Shown here piece by piece: positions 33,433-42,959 of a DNA stretch of 64,000 nt. The stretch is taken from the NCBI GenBank assembly GCA_001774395.1, contig MEZX01000002.1, forward strand, positions 148,984-212,983. The letters are read 5' to 3'. The DNA comes from Candidatus Berkelbacteria bacterium RIFCSPLOWO2_01_FULL_50_28 (lineage in GTDB: Bacteria; Patescibacteria; UBA1384; 2-12-FULL-50-11). Positions within the stretch are counted from its first letter, which is position 1; every line of letters starts with the position of its first letter. The position numbers and the translations under genes were made by a program. The notes beneath the pieces are model-generated. The model had not been told where the DNA came from, searched no databases, and saw nothing but the letters and a program-made list of their open reading frames with translations.

Positions 33433-34323
33433 ATGGCAAAGCGACGGGGCTTTACACTCATTGAGATGCTGGTGGTTATTACCATCATTGGCATCCTTAT
33501 TACCCTGATTGTTGGGGTGATCGGGCCGATACAGCGCAAGAGTCGCGATACCAAAAGAAAGTCGGAGATCGCTCTGTTTCTGGGTGGCTTGAACGAATTC
33601 AAAGCCGATTTCAAGATTTACCCGAATTTCACCATGTACCTTGGCTCGTACGGCACTTCCGGTAACGGCGGCGAAAACTCTAACTTTGCTCTCTCCTCGA
33701 CTATTCCGCAGTGCAACGGCTTGCCGGCTAACGCGGGGCAGACAGCCTCGTTTGCCGATTTGAGCTCGGTCTTTCCACCAACCACCACCCCAACAGCCGC
33801 CCAAATTGACGCTAATCCGGTTATCTTGAAAGAGGGGTCAGTTCTACCGGCTGGCTCGAGTTTCTCTTCGGTCAATCACTTCCTGGTGTGTTTGCGCTAC
33901 TTAGACCGAGTTGTGGCTGATGTTAGTAAGACTGGCGCCTTGGGTTATCAGGTTAGATTCTCTTACGATTTTTCAGACGTTTTGGTTAGTGCCGAAATGG
34001 AGAACGCCAGCGACCCGGACGCCAAGACGCTCTACAACGCCGCGGCGCCAAAACGCTATTACCAAGGTTCGGGGCTAAATATTCGTCAGCTAGACGAAGA
34101 TAGCAATATCAGTAGCTTCTACTCCGGTTTATCGGGGACTATCAGCGACGGAATGTATCTGTATCAGTGCCTGAAAAAAGCCCTTCCAGCAGGAGAAGCG
34201 ATAATAACCGATGACCGTTCTGGCTCCACTTACGATCCGATTATCTACTCTGGTAGCGCTTGGGCAAAAAATACTGCCTGTCAAGATGCTTCAGGAGGGC
34301 TGAATGTCGTCCGTGCGTACTAA
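33433..34323 (+). CDS. Type IV prepilin-like protein
   Basis: 296 residues from the ATG at 33433, which gives the short leader MAKRRG before the prepilin-peptidase site and FTLIEMLVVITIIGILI; an upstream ATG triplet at 33409 would add eight residues. The mature N-terminal helix packs pilus fibres. The remainder is a large globular domain with three Cys. Position in the operon and size suggest a minor or structural pseudopilin. Which one forms the fibre cannot be told. Confidence 0.85.
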   Translation: MAKRRGFTLIEMLVVITIIGILITLIVGVIGPIQRKSRDTKRKSEIALFLGGLNEFKADFKIYPNFTMYLGSYGTSGNGGENSNFALSSTIPQCNGLPANAGQTASFADLSSVFPPTTTPTAAQIDANPVILKEGSVLPAGSSFSSVNHFLVCLRYLDRVVADVSKTGALGYQVRFSYDFSDVLVSAEMENASDPDAKTLYNAAAPKRYYQGSGLNIRQLDEDSNISSFYSGLSGTISDGMYLYQCLKKALPAGEAIITDDRSGSTYDPIIYSGSAWAKNTACQDASGGLNVVRAY

Positions 34324-35632
34324 AAAACGGTCCGGTTATTCCCTCATTGAGATGATGGTTGTTTTGGGGGTTATTGTGATGATCGGCATCGTTAGTCTGC
34401 CGAACATTTTTTCGCAGAACGAACGCGCCAGCCTGGACAGCAGCGCCCAGATGATCCGTCAGGTAATAATTGACGCCTACACTCGATCGCTGGCGCCGAC
34501 ACGCAACGACGAATCTCGAACAGGGCAGATCTACCAAGTAGCGTTTGGCAACTTTATAACCGGTCAGCCGAAACAACAGGGCGAATTCTTCGAGGTCAGC
34601 GGTAATACCGGCACCAATAAGGTGTGGCTTGAACGGGGCCTGGCGCGCTGCGACTCTGGCGACGTACAGGGAGCGTTCTCGACTTTAAAGTCAATTACCC
34701 TGCCGCGCGGGATATTTGTCTCCAGCTTCTTTCCTAGTGATCAGCCTAACACCGAAGCAAAGTCGGTGATCCGCTTTAGTGCTGGGGTAGAGGGCTTTCA
34801 ATGCGGTAGCTACACCAAGCCCAACATCAAATCAGACAACTACCGCAACGATTTCGGATGGACTGGTGAGGATAAGAGCTTGAATCAAAAGGCCTACGCT
34901 CGTTACTTGGTAATTGAGCTTAGCGCCAACAAGATTCCCGAACACCGCTACGTTATTATGGACCGTCTAACGAAAGAGGTTTCGGCGGTTAATTCCAACC
35001 CGCAGAGCTACTTTGCCTCGGATGGGGATAGCGCTGTACCGAAGTGGACGAGTATCAGTAACGATGACGATATGACGCTTTCGATCGAGTGTCGAGCCAA
35101 CGATGCCGATATGCTGCTGACCTTCAAACGGGCCGAAGATCGTCCTAGTGCCACCGAGAACCCCGATCCGAACCTAGCAGTTTACTACGACATCGACTGG
35201 GATTTGCATAACGGCTCTGGCTACGTGCCGCTTTCACTTAAATATTTCTACGATCTTGGCCGTAATGAGGTTAAGTTCAGTTTTACCACAACTGCCATGT
35301 CGGTTGCTTCTCGTCCCGCAAAAATTGGCATTCAGCTCAAAGCCCAGGACGAATTTGCAAATATGCAGCTGGAGAGCACTCCAGCCGATCCGCTACTACG
35401 CTGGTGGCAGAAAGATTTCATCCCTTCCTGCGGGGATCTGCCGGTAACAGAGGTGGAGGAATCCCCACCTAGCCCAATTCCACCGCAAGGTGACCCGGGC
35501 GGTGAAGCTCTGTCGTGCGGCCCGACTGCTTGGCAGCCGCACAATTGGCTTCTTGGTATTGCTTCAAAACTTGGGTTGGTGGAGCGGACTTTTGCGCTTG
35601 TTGAAAGTGCATGTGACGATGTGGCGCTATGA
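34304..35632 (+). CDS. Prepilin-like protein with large C-terminal domain
   Basis: 442 residues. Leader MSSVRTKKRSG then YSLIEMMVVLGVIVMIGIVS, a GspH/FimT-like prepilin N-terminus. The remainder is a large beta-rich domain with a Pro-rich stretch near residues 385-400 (EESPPSPIPPQGDPGGE). Much bigger than normal GspH (about 170). AGGAGG lies inside the upstream gene, with which it overlaps by 20 nt. Confidence 0.82.
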   Translation: MSSVRTKKRSGYSLIEMMVVLGVIVMIGIVSLPNIFSQNERASLDSSAQMIRQVIIDAYTRSLAPTRNDESRTGQIYQVAFGNFITGQPKQQGEFFEVSGNTGTNKVWLERGLARCDSGDVQGAFSTLKSITLPRGIFVSSFFPSDQPNTEAKSVIRFSAGVEGFQCGSYTKPNIKSDNYRNDFGWTGEDKSLNQKAYARYLVIELSANKIPEHRYVIMDRLTKEVSAVNSNPQSYFASDGDSAVPKWTSISNDDDMTLSIECRANDADMLLTFKRAEDRPSATENPDPNLAVYYDIDWDLHNGSGYVPLSLKYFYDLGRNEVKFSFTTTAMSVASRPAKIGIQLKAQDEFANMQLESTPADPLLRWWQKDFIPSCGDLPVTEVEESPPSPIPPQGDPGGEALSCGPTAWQPHNWLLGIASKLGLVERTFALVESACDDVAL

Positions 35633-36093
35633 TGAACACTAAACAACGCGGTTTTTCATTAATTGAGGTTCTTTTTGCCGTGTCGTTTTTGGTAATGGTG
35701 GGGGTAGCGATGGCAACGCTCAACGCTACCGCTAGTCGGTTGATTACTGGCACGGAAATCCGAGTGGAGGCCCAAGCGCTCAACGAACAGGCCCTAGCGT
35801 TCGTGGCGTTGCAAAGACGCACTATGGGCTCGGAATTTGCAACTAATTATTCTGGCTGTATCACTGGCACAAAAGGGCCTAAAACTTGTTATGTATACTG
35901 TCCGCCAACACAGGTAGATGTCAGCTGCACCCTGACGCCGACCCGCAAGGCGACAACGCTTGGCATCAACAAACTGCAATACGTTCCGTCTGTGCTCATT
36001 AAGACAACGGGTACAAAATATACTGTTATTGCTACTACCTCCTGGGGTAGCGGTATCAACCGTCAGATAACGGCTAGCCAGCTGATCCAATGA
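35629..36093 (+). CDS. Prepilin-like protein (PilV/GspI type)
   Basis: 154 residues. Leader MMNTKQRG then FSLIEVLFAVSFLVMVGVAM, the class typical of PilV/GspI minor pseudopilins. Three Cys in the second half could form disulphides. ATGA overlap with the gene before and with the gene after shows tight translational coupling. Confidence 0.85.
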   Translation: MMNTKQRGFSLIEVLFAVSFLVMVGVAMATLNATASRLITGTEIRVEAQALNEQALAFVALQRRTMGSEFATNYSGCITGTKGPKTCYVYCPPTQVDVSCTLTPTRKATTLGINKLQYVPSVLIKTTGTKYTVIATTSWGSGINRQITASQLIQ

Positions 36094-37634
36094 GTCTTAC
36101 AAGAAAAGGCAGTTTTACCCTCGTTGAGCTGATCGTTAGCGTCGCCTTGTTTATGGTTGCCATCACCGTGGCGCTTTACGCGACCGTTGGCACTCACGGT
36201 ATCATTGCTCGCACGGAAGCTCGAGCGGTTGTGGCCGAGTCGAGTCGTTCGGTAAGCGACGCTATCCGGCGAATTACGGTTAACGCCCCAGTTGGGGGGA
36301 TTGATTTGGTAGGCGGTCTGCAAAGCGGCGGCTATCCGGGTCTGCGCGCGCGGTCGTTTGCCAGCGGGGAATCGAGCAACATCTGTAGCATTATCGGCCG
36401 AGCCTTGGTTACCGTCGACAGTACGGGGAAAGAGCTTTTCGCCCTTGATCAAACGGGCTCAGCGATGGCGACTTGGATTTATGGCGTTGATGATGCCGGT
36501 CTCTGCCCAGCTCCTGGAACAAGCAGCCGTCTTCTCTTTCAAAATCGCCTGACCAACCGACAGACCAAGGTCACGAGCTTTTCGACGCAGCTACTCTCCA
36601 TGAACTGTCAGAGCGGCTGTAGTACCAAGGAGCAGCTTCGTTATGTTCTGACTGTCGAAGAAAATACGGCCCTCGCTGGTCGGGCGTCGGAAACACGGCG
36701 GCCAAGCGTTCAGATTTCGGGTAGCGTCCCAATTGGATTAGTTGATGAGACTGTCGGCCTGCCGAACATCGTGACGTCCGATCTGCCAGACGGTATCGTG
36801 GAAACAGCTTACAGCCAGACCTTAGTGGCGGGCGGCGGGACAACGCCGTACGCTTGGACACTGGTGTCTGGTGCACTGCCGAGCAATCTAACTCTCTCAA
36901 GCATCGGCGTAATCAGTGGCACGCCGCAAGCCGGCACGCAGGGTACTTACAATATCACCGTTCGGGTCACTGACGATAACAGCAAAACCGATGATCAGTC
37001 CCTGATACTCCAAGTTAGCCCGGTTAACGGCGGTCCGCAACTGACCATTATAACTAACTCGCCGCTTACTAATGGGACAGTAGGAACAGCTTACTCGGCC
37101 ACGCTTCAAGGGGCTAATGGTAGCCAGCCGTATTCGTGGAGTAACCCGGGCGGCGGTTTACCAACTGGTCTAAGCCTAGCCTCTTCAACAGGCGTAATTA
37201 GCGGTACGCCAACGGTGGCTAACAACTACAGCTTCGTTATCCGCCTAACCGATAGCCAGCCGAGCTTTGTCGAGAAGACATTTAACATTCTGATTAGTGC
37301 GGGTAACCAACCGTTAACCATTACCACCACCTCCCCGCTGCCCAACGCCACGGCAACTTGTGCGTATTCACAGCAGCTCTCAGCTACTGGAGGAACTCCG
37401 GGTTACAGCTGGGCTTTCGACGGTGTTTTGCCAATTCAACTTTCCTGGCTATCTATCAGTGCGGGAGGCCTACTAACTGGAACACCAACGATGGCAGGCG
37501 GGCCGTACACCTTTAGTGTACAAGTAACAGATTCGGGTACTCCAGTACCTGGTACCCAAACCAAGAGCTTCAACCTAACAATCGACCCGCTGTTGATGTC
37601 CTGTGGGGGCACTGGGGAAGAAGAGTTAGGATGA
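36090..37634 (+). CDS. PilW/GspJ-like prepilin with Ig-like repeats
   Basis: 514 residues. Prepilin N-terminus MSLTRKGS then FTLVELIVSVALFMVAITVA. About residues 225-500 hold three putative Ig-like repeats (He_PIG type) with the wording GTTPYAWTLVSGALPSNL, VISGTPQAGTQG and QPYSWSNPGGGLPTG. Such domains are found in adhesins, so this minor pilin may display a binding module at the fibre tip. ATGA overlaps on both sides. Confidence 0.85.
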   Translation: MSLTRKGSFTLVELIVSVALFMVAITVALYATVGTHGIIARTEARAVVAESSRSVSDAIRRITVNAPVGGIDLVGGLQSGGYPGLRARSFASGESSNICSIIGRALVTVDSTGKELFALDQTGSAMATWIYGVDDAGLCPAPGTSSRLLFQNRLTNRQTKVTSFSTQLLSMNCQSGCSTKEQLRYVLTVEENTALAGRASETRRPSVQISGSVPIGLVDETVGLPNIVTSDLPDGIVETAYSQTLVAGGGTTPYAWTLVSGALPSNLTLSSIGVISGTPQAGTQGTYNITVRVTDDNSKTDDQSLILQVSPVNGGPQLTIITNSPLTNGTVGTAYSATLQGANGSQPYSWSNPGGGLPTGLSLASSTGVISGTPTVANNYSFVIRLTDSQPSFVEKTFNILISAGNQPLTITTTSPLPNATATCAYSQQLSATGGTPGYSWAFDGVLPIQLSWLSISAGGLLTGTPTMAGGPYTFSVQVTDSGTPVPGTQTKSFNLTIDPLLMSCGGTGEEELG

Positions 37635-40600
37635 CGACAAAAGGTAGCTCCGGCTCGGTGCTACTGCTCACAGTGATGGTCCTGGCGGTTTTGACCACGA
37701 CGACTTTCGGGGCGATCGCCGTGCGTTTTGATCAGCTTGCCGCAACGGATAAATTAACCAACTCAGCGGTTGCTAAACTGGCCGCTGACTCGGGTCTAGC
37801 CCAGCTGCGTGATAAGTTGATCAACAATCAGCCGGTCAGCCAGGCCTACTCTTACAACATCGAAACAGCCCAAGAGAATCAGATAGCCACAACCGCCGGC
37901 TATCGACCGAACCCCAGATCGTCGTACGCCACCTACGAACCAGCCAAAACTTCGCTGCCGCGCTGTATCGCCGCCGCCGTGCTGGATCCTTGGGTAAACA
38001 GCGGCAAGTATCTGTCGAAAGACGTTGCCAGCCCAACGCTAATTTTCTACTACGCCAACATCGTTAACGACACGCCGTTGGGTATACTGCCAGCCAACGC
38101 GAACCTTTCAGTGAACGACAAGAAGATTCCGATCTCCGACGTCACCAGTATGGGTCACTTTTACAATCCGTTCGCGCCGTTGAACGCTACCCAAGATTCG
38201 CCCAGCTACTGGACGATCAAACTCGGTGGGCCGGACGACCAGTTCTTGACCCAGAAGGCCTCAAACAACGTCGACTCGCTTTTCCGCGGCCTTGACGTCC
38301 TCTATAGCTATTATCTGCCCAGGCTGACTGACTCGGGTATCGCCGCGGGCGGCTCCCAGACGGGGTTAGATCGAATTGATAGTGCTGATCTTACCGGTTT
38401 ATTTGAAGACACGATTCGCAATAATAACTTCAAAGTTTGGCTTGACGCCTCAATTTCCGATACTTATCTCTACCAGTACGGATTAGGCGATCTGTTTGTT
38501 GCGAATTCGCAGTACCGCATAAAGTGGATGCAGCCCTCGCTCTGGAACGACTTGCCAGAAGCGGATGTGGCTGTGCCTTATAAATCAGACGATCTGGGCG
38601 CCTCGACGGTCTCGTGGACAAAGAAAGGCTTGCCGCTCCTGACGCCAGGAGCAGACATCGGCGGTTGGGGGGTATCTATCTTACGCGGCGCTTCTTCGTT
38701 TTCGTTTGTGCGCTTGAGCAGTGCCAGTAACGGCGTTGCTTTTAGCCCCGGTCAGACCATCGACGGGTTTGTTTACGGCGGCCTTGACGGTCTGCGGCTC
38801 AATTCACGCCTCAGCCTGCAGCTATTTACCAAAGTTGGCGGTCACGTCTCTTTGAAAAGTCGCGCTCAGGACCAAGGGAAACTTTACGGGGCTACCGTTA
38901 CTCAGATTGGATCGGTCACTGCGCAAAATATCGCCATTAAGTTAAAACTAAGCAGCAACGACTACGAGACGCCGACGCTCTCCTATTCCAGTGCTTACCC
39001 GACCGGCTCAATGATCGGCACAATCGCCTTGCTTGCCGCGCCGCAGTTCTCGACTAACAAGTCTCTCTCCTCGGCGACAGTCAAGGCCGATGGGGACGGC
39101 ATAAATGCCAACATTACGGTGCAGAGTAACGGTAACTGCGTTGCTGTCGCGGGCAGCTTTACCGCCTGTCCGGCGGTGGGGGATCTTATCGGCCTGTCAA
39201 AATCTGGCCAAGATCCGCTTTGGGGGATGGTTGAGACGGTTAGTTTTACTGGTACAAACCTCGGTAGTTTTACGATAGACAAATTGCGACGGGGGCCAAA
39301 ACCTACCCGCCATCAAGCAGTGACGTACTATACAGCCAACTCTAACCCGCGTATCGCCTACTTCGGCGGCGCGATCGATATGAACGATTACGACGGCGGT
39401 TACGCTTCAGAGAGTGCGGAACTGTGGATTTACGACCCAGAAGGCGACAGTTGGAGCTATCCGAATAACCCTGGTGGCACGCCACCGGGACCGCGCGCCG
39501 GCGCTTCGATGGTCTACGATAACGTCAACGGTCGCTTGGTGGTTGTTGGTGGCTACTATCACGAGGCAGTGACTCCCGATGCCAACCCGGCCTTTGACTG
39601 TGAGATTAGCCAGCAGTCGTGCTTGTACACTAACCGGCCTCATTTTCGTATCGCCAAACGAATAGTTAACGACGTCTATGCCTACAATATCGCCGGTAAT
39701 TCCTGGGAGAAGATGAACTACACCTTTACCGGCGCGGCCCAAAAGATTGAGAACGGTGTCACCTACACCGCTCGAGTGGTCTCAACGCTGGCCAATCGAA
39801 GCGGGTTAGAAGGCTGGCGCCAGACGACGCTGATGGAGAACGCCTCGCCGCAGACTATCAACATTAACGGCGCGGCGACTAATATTGTTGTTAAGCCGTC
39901 CGCGGCCGGGCTGGCAATCGGGGACGAGCTGTATCTTTCCGGAAAGCTCACCGTTAGCGCCGCCTCATTCACTGCCTGGGGGAGGATAACCGGCATCAAT
40001 TACGCCGCCAACAGTATCACCGTTACCGTGCGCGGCTATAAAAAAGCTGCTCCCACCGATCCAAACACAGTGACACTGAGTGATCTTTCGATGCAGGTCT
40101 TAAGTCGTCTCGGAAACGGCAACGGTCAAACTTGTACAGGAGTTGTTACTACCTCTTACTCTTGCAATTTCAGTAATATCACTGGTTTTGCCGTTGGCGA
40201 CCAAGTGGTTCTGGAGAGATATGTTGGATCAGAAAATTTAACAGATGTTTTAAGCGGTTTTATCAGCTACACCTCGGGTACGTCAGCCTATTTTGTGGCC
40301 GACGAACGCGACAGCGCCATCTTAGATTTCGCCGATCAGTCTCTGGGTCGCCCTAGCGGCGGCACGGCCGTCGCCTTCCCTGTTGGGCGTTACGGGGCAA
40401 CGCTTGGGCAGGATCCAACTGCTGGCGACACAGATAAAGCGCTGTTGTATCAAGGGGCGTCGAAGAATTTTGCTGCTAATTTGCGTTTTAACGATGTCTG
40501 GCAGGCCAAATTCAACGCTGGCACTGGCACCGGCAGTATTGCCTGGACGCTGTTCAATTTGCAGAATCCCCAAGGGCCGAATACCGATTCTGGATACTAT

Positions 40601-42733
40601 ATTCAGAATATCCGTTCGTCGTACTTTGCTAATGTCTTCACAAGCTCCGTTGCGGCCGAGAACCCGGGGATGGTCAAAGACTTGGATTACACCGATCCGC
40701 GGACTGAACAGCACTATGTAGCGTGGGATGAGACTAAAAACTGGACTTTGAAACTCGACACGACGGGGCAGGAGAGTCTATCCAGCGGCCAACTTGTGCC
40801 AGGCGCCCAGATTATTATTGAGCGCCAGAGCTTGGTTGCTGACGGAGCTCAGCCGCGCGGTCGTGAAGTTTTCCACGGTTACATCGTCAGTAACTTTGGC
40901 GGCTCTTATGACAGCACCAAGATAGTGGTGCGCCACAACCCGTCTTACGCCGACGACAAAGGTCTGCTCGGAGATTCAGCCGCTTCTAAAATCTCTATCT
41001 ATTCCTATCTGCCAACGACCGCCCCGATCCGTAAACAGAGCGATTCGAACTGGCTAACCGCCGCGTGGGACGGGACAACGAAGAGTTTCACTGTTAGCTC
41101 AAGCGACATCAACCTTAACGAAATCCCACCAGTTGGAGCTCTGATTCAATCCTGGAAAAACCCCAACAGCAGTGCCACGATCGATGCGACGCTCTTTGTG
41201 GTGAAGGGCCGTACTTACAGCTACAACCTCGGGGCGCATCAGTTCCGATTCGATGTGGATACCATCAAGCTCTCCACGCCTCTCCCAATTGCCTTCGGTA
41301 GCAACCAGGTGGTCGGAGATGCTAATAGTGCCCGGGTTATGTCGCTTGGTGATCAAAATATGCCTTGGGACAGCTGGGCTGCACCGGACTGGGCGACAGA
41401 CGCTTCTGCCAATAATCGCTGGGTTATCCGTCGTTCTGCCACGGGAAACCCGGGTTACGCGCCAGGTCCGCGCCAAGCAGCCGCTCTAGGGTCGTATTTC
41501 GATGGCACAAATTCGCAACTCTATATGGCTGGGGCTAGCTTCGGTCCGACGTCGACAGTTTGGAAAAAATCCAACGCTGGCAAGACTACTTATACTAGCG
41601 ACACTGCCTGGTCGTTTCTCAAGACATCGCCGAACAACGACAACGGTTTACCCAGTTTGTGGGGCTCCTCGATGATTGTTTACCGGTTCAATAGCCAAAC
41701 AAAAGCGGTTTATTTCAACGGTAAGTTGAAGTACGACAACGGCCGTAACGATTACGGTCGCACCGTTGGGGCTCGTATCTTGGGGCGGCCGGACTTGAAT
41801 CGCTGGGGAACCGAATCCAACGGCGGTTACCAGAACAGTGACAATACTTTTTATCTGGACGACACTAGCTCAACGCTTGATTCGGCCGGGTTTGTTAGTA
41901 GTATTTACAACAACTTCCCCACAACCGCTCCAACATCGGTCAAAGATAGTTTTCGCCTCAAGGGATACGGAATTACGCCAACATCGCAAGGCGGTTGGAG
42001 CACCGGCAAAGCGGTCTGCCCGTACTTGGGTCAGAAATGCGACGGCGGTAACGATTACAGCCCGCTTTTGGGCAGCCTGGGAACGCTCGGCCGCAGCTCC
42101 AGTAACAGCAGCGCCTACGGCGGCTACGGTTGGGGCTCGAGTCGAGCGGTTCTGAACCCTGGTTCGGCATTCTTGAGCCAAGGTGGCAACGCGAGCGCGA
42201 TTCTCTCCGGGCCAACATTCTCTGGCAACATCACCAACGGTCGTTGGGAGCAGGACGGTTACGCACCGTATCTCTGTGACTCGCAAGTCGGCTGCGGCAA
42301 TTACTATCAATCGAACTACGGCTCGCTGGCAACTAATTTCCAGAGCGATAAGACGATAATGTTTGCTGGTTACACTAAACTGATCGGCGGCGGTAAGGGC
42401 GGAGCGATTCTGGTCACGCCAGCCGGCGTCGGCACAGGGTTTCTAACCAAATCCGGCATACTTGGTGGCGCGAGTGATCGTTGGTACTCGTACTGCGCCG
42501 CCAGCGACACTACTGTTGATGGCAGCGATAACTACACCTGTAACACCAAAGCAACGCGCTATTTGCCCTGGTTGCCGGACATCGAAGATATGCTTTTCCT
42601 GATGAACGCCGCGGTAAAGTTGGCCTCGGCCGACAGCTACAAAGTCACCGGTTACTACGGCAACGCCCGTCGGGCCTATATTGTCACTTCCGTTACCGGC
42701 GAAGATGCGAAGGTTCAGGAAATAACGCCGTAA
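37631..42733 (+). CDS. Giant PilX-like protein with Kelch-type repeats
   Basis: 1700 residues. N-terminus MTTKGSSGSVLLLTVMVLAV is PilX-like: a helix without the strict G-F-T-L-I-E motif. The large exported part includes Kelch-like stretches (about 570-640: IAYFGGAIDMNDYD, ELWIYDPEGDSWS, PGPRAGASMVYD) and others near 1250-1330, and Gly/Ser-rich loops near 1480-1520. It occupies the place where pilus operons often encode a very large PilY1-type tip adhesin; that role is inferred. The Kelch wording resembles the giant protein at 9929. Last gene of the operon, followed by hairpins. Confidence 0.8.
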   Translation: MTTKGSSGSVLLLTVMVLAVLTTTTFGAIAVRFDQLAATDKLTNSAVAKLAADSGLAQLRDKLINNQPVSQAYSYNIETAQENQIATTAGYRPNPRSSYATYEPAKTSLPRCIAAAVLDPWVNSGKYLSKDVASPTLIFYYANIVNDTPLGILPANANLSVNDKKIPISDVTSMGHFYNPFAPLNATQDSPSYWTIKLGGPDDQFLTQKASNNVDSLFRGLDVLYSYYLPRLTDSGIAAGGSQTGLDRIDSADLTGLFEDTIRNNNFKVWLDASISDTYLYQYGLGDLFVANSQYRIKWMQPSLWNDLPEADVAVPYKSDDLGASTVSWTKKGLPLLTPGADIGGWGVSILRGASSFSFVRLSSASNGVAFSPGQTIDGFVYGGLDGLRLNSRLSLQLFTKVGGHVSLKSRAQDQGKLYGATVTQIGSVTAQNIAIKLKLSSNDYETPTLSYSSAYPTGSMIGTIALLAAPQFSTNKSLSSATVKADGDGINANITVQSNGNCVAVAGSFTACPAVGDLIGLSKSGQDPLWGMVETVSFTGTNLGSFTIDKLRRGPKPTRHQAVTYYTANSNPRIAYFGGAIDMNDYDGGYASESAELWIYDPEGDSWSYPNNPGGTPPGPRAGASMVYDNVNGRLVVVGGYYHEAVTPDANPAFDCEISQQSCLYTNRPHFRIAKRIVNDVYAYNIAGNSWEKMNYTFTGAAQKIENGVTYTARVVSTLANRSGLEGWRQTTLMENASPQTININGAATNIVVKPSAAGLAIGDELYLSGKLTVSAASFTAWGRITGINYAANSITVTVRGYKKAAPTDPNTVTLSDLSMQVLSRLGNGNGQTCTGVVTTSYSCNFSNITGFAVGDQVVLERYVGSENLTDVLSGFISYTSGTSAYFVADERDSAILDFADQSLGRPSGGTAVAFPVGRYGATLGQDPTAGDTDKALLYQGASKNFAANLRFNDVWQAKFNAGTGTGSIAWTLFNLQNPQGPNTDSGYYIQNIRSSYFANVFTSSVAAENPGMVKDLDYTDPRTEQHYVAWDETKNWTLKLDTTGQESLSSGQLVPGAQIIIERQSLVADGAQPRGREVFHGYIVSNFGGSYDSTKIVVRHNPSYADDKGLLGDSAASKISIYSYLPTTAPIRKQSDSNWLTAAWDGTTKSFTVSSSDINLNEIPPVGALIQSWKNPNSSATIDATLFVVKGRTYSYNLGAHQFRFDVDTIKLSTPLPIAFGSNQVVGDANSARVMSLGDQNMPWDSWAAPDWATDASANNRWVIRRSATGNPGYAPGPRQAAALGSYFDGTNSQLYMAGASFGPTSTVWKKSNAGKTTYTSDTAWSFLKTSPNNDNGLPSLWGSSMIVYRFNSQTKAVYFNGKLKYDNGRNDYGRTVGARILGRPDLNRWGTESNGGYQNSDNTFYLDDTSSTLDSAGFVSSIYNNFPTTAPTSVKDSFRLKGYGITPTSQGGWSTGKAVCPYLGQKCDGGNDYSPLLGSLGTLGRSSSNSSAYGGYGWGSSRAVLNPGSAFLSQGGNASAILSGPTFSGNITNGRWEQDGYAPYLCDSQVGCGNYYQSNYGSLATNFQSDKTIMFAGYTKLIGGGKGGAILVTPAGVGTGFLTKSGILGGASDRWYSYCAASDTTVDGSDNYTCNTKATRYLPWLPDIEDMLFLMNAAVKLASADSYKVTGYYGNARRAYIVTSVTGEDAKVQEITP

Positions 42734-42763
42734 GTGAAGGACTGCGCCCTCAAACCAATTTTT

Positions 42764-42791
42764 GTGGGGAGGAGGCTCCCACACCTTTTTT
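42764..42791 (+). terminator. Terminator of the pilus operon
   Basis: GTGGGGAG pairs with CTCCCAC and a T run follows. The DNA just before and within it (42751-42774) repeats the sequence at 20657-20681. Confidence 0.7.
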
Positions 42792-42837
42792 GCAGAGGAC
42801 AAGGGGCCTACTTGCGAAGCGGCCCCCTATCCTCTGC
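42792..42837. repeat. Long hairpin downstream of pilus operon
   Basis: GCAGAGGA...TCCTCTGC with inner GGGGCC...GGCCCC. No gene; purpose unknown. Confidence 0.5.
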
Positions 42838-42888
42838 ACTCCAACCCCTGCCCGCTTCACCTTAGCGGCGGACAAGGTGAAAAACCGC

Positions 42889-42924
42889 TCACGGACCTGC
42901 TGTGGGTCAGGCTCGCGGTTTTTC
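42889..42924. terminator. Bidirectional terminator between pilus operon and methyltransferase gene
   Basis: AAAAACCGC (from 42889) pairs with GCGGTTTTT, flanked by A and T runs so it can act on both strands. Confidence 0.7.
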
Positions 42925-42959
42925 GGTATTGATAAGCGGGATACACTGTCGGTTTTCGA

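Noticed and set aside
41870..42310. 146-codon minus-strand ORF within the giant PilX-like gene
   Set aside because: Shadow frame opposite Gly/Ser-rich codons; low-complexity Ala/Val/Arg composition, no start signals.
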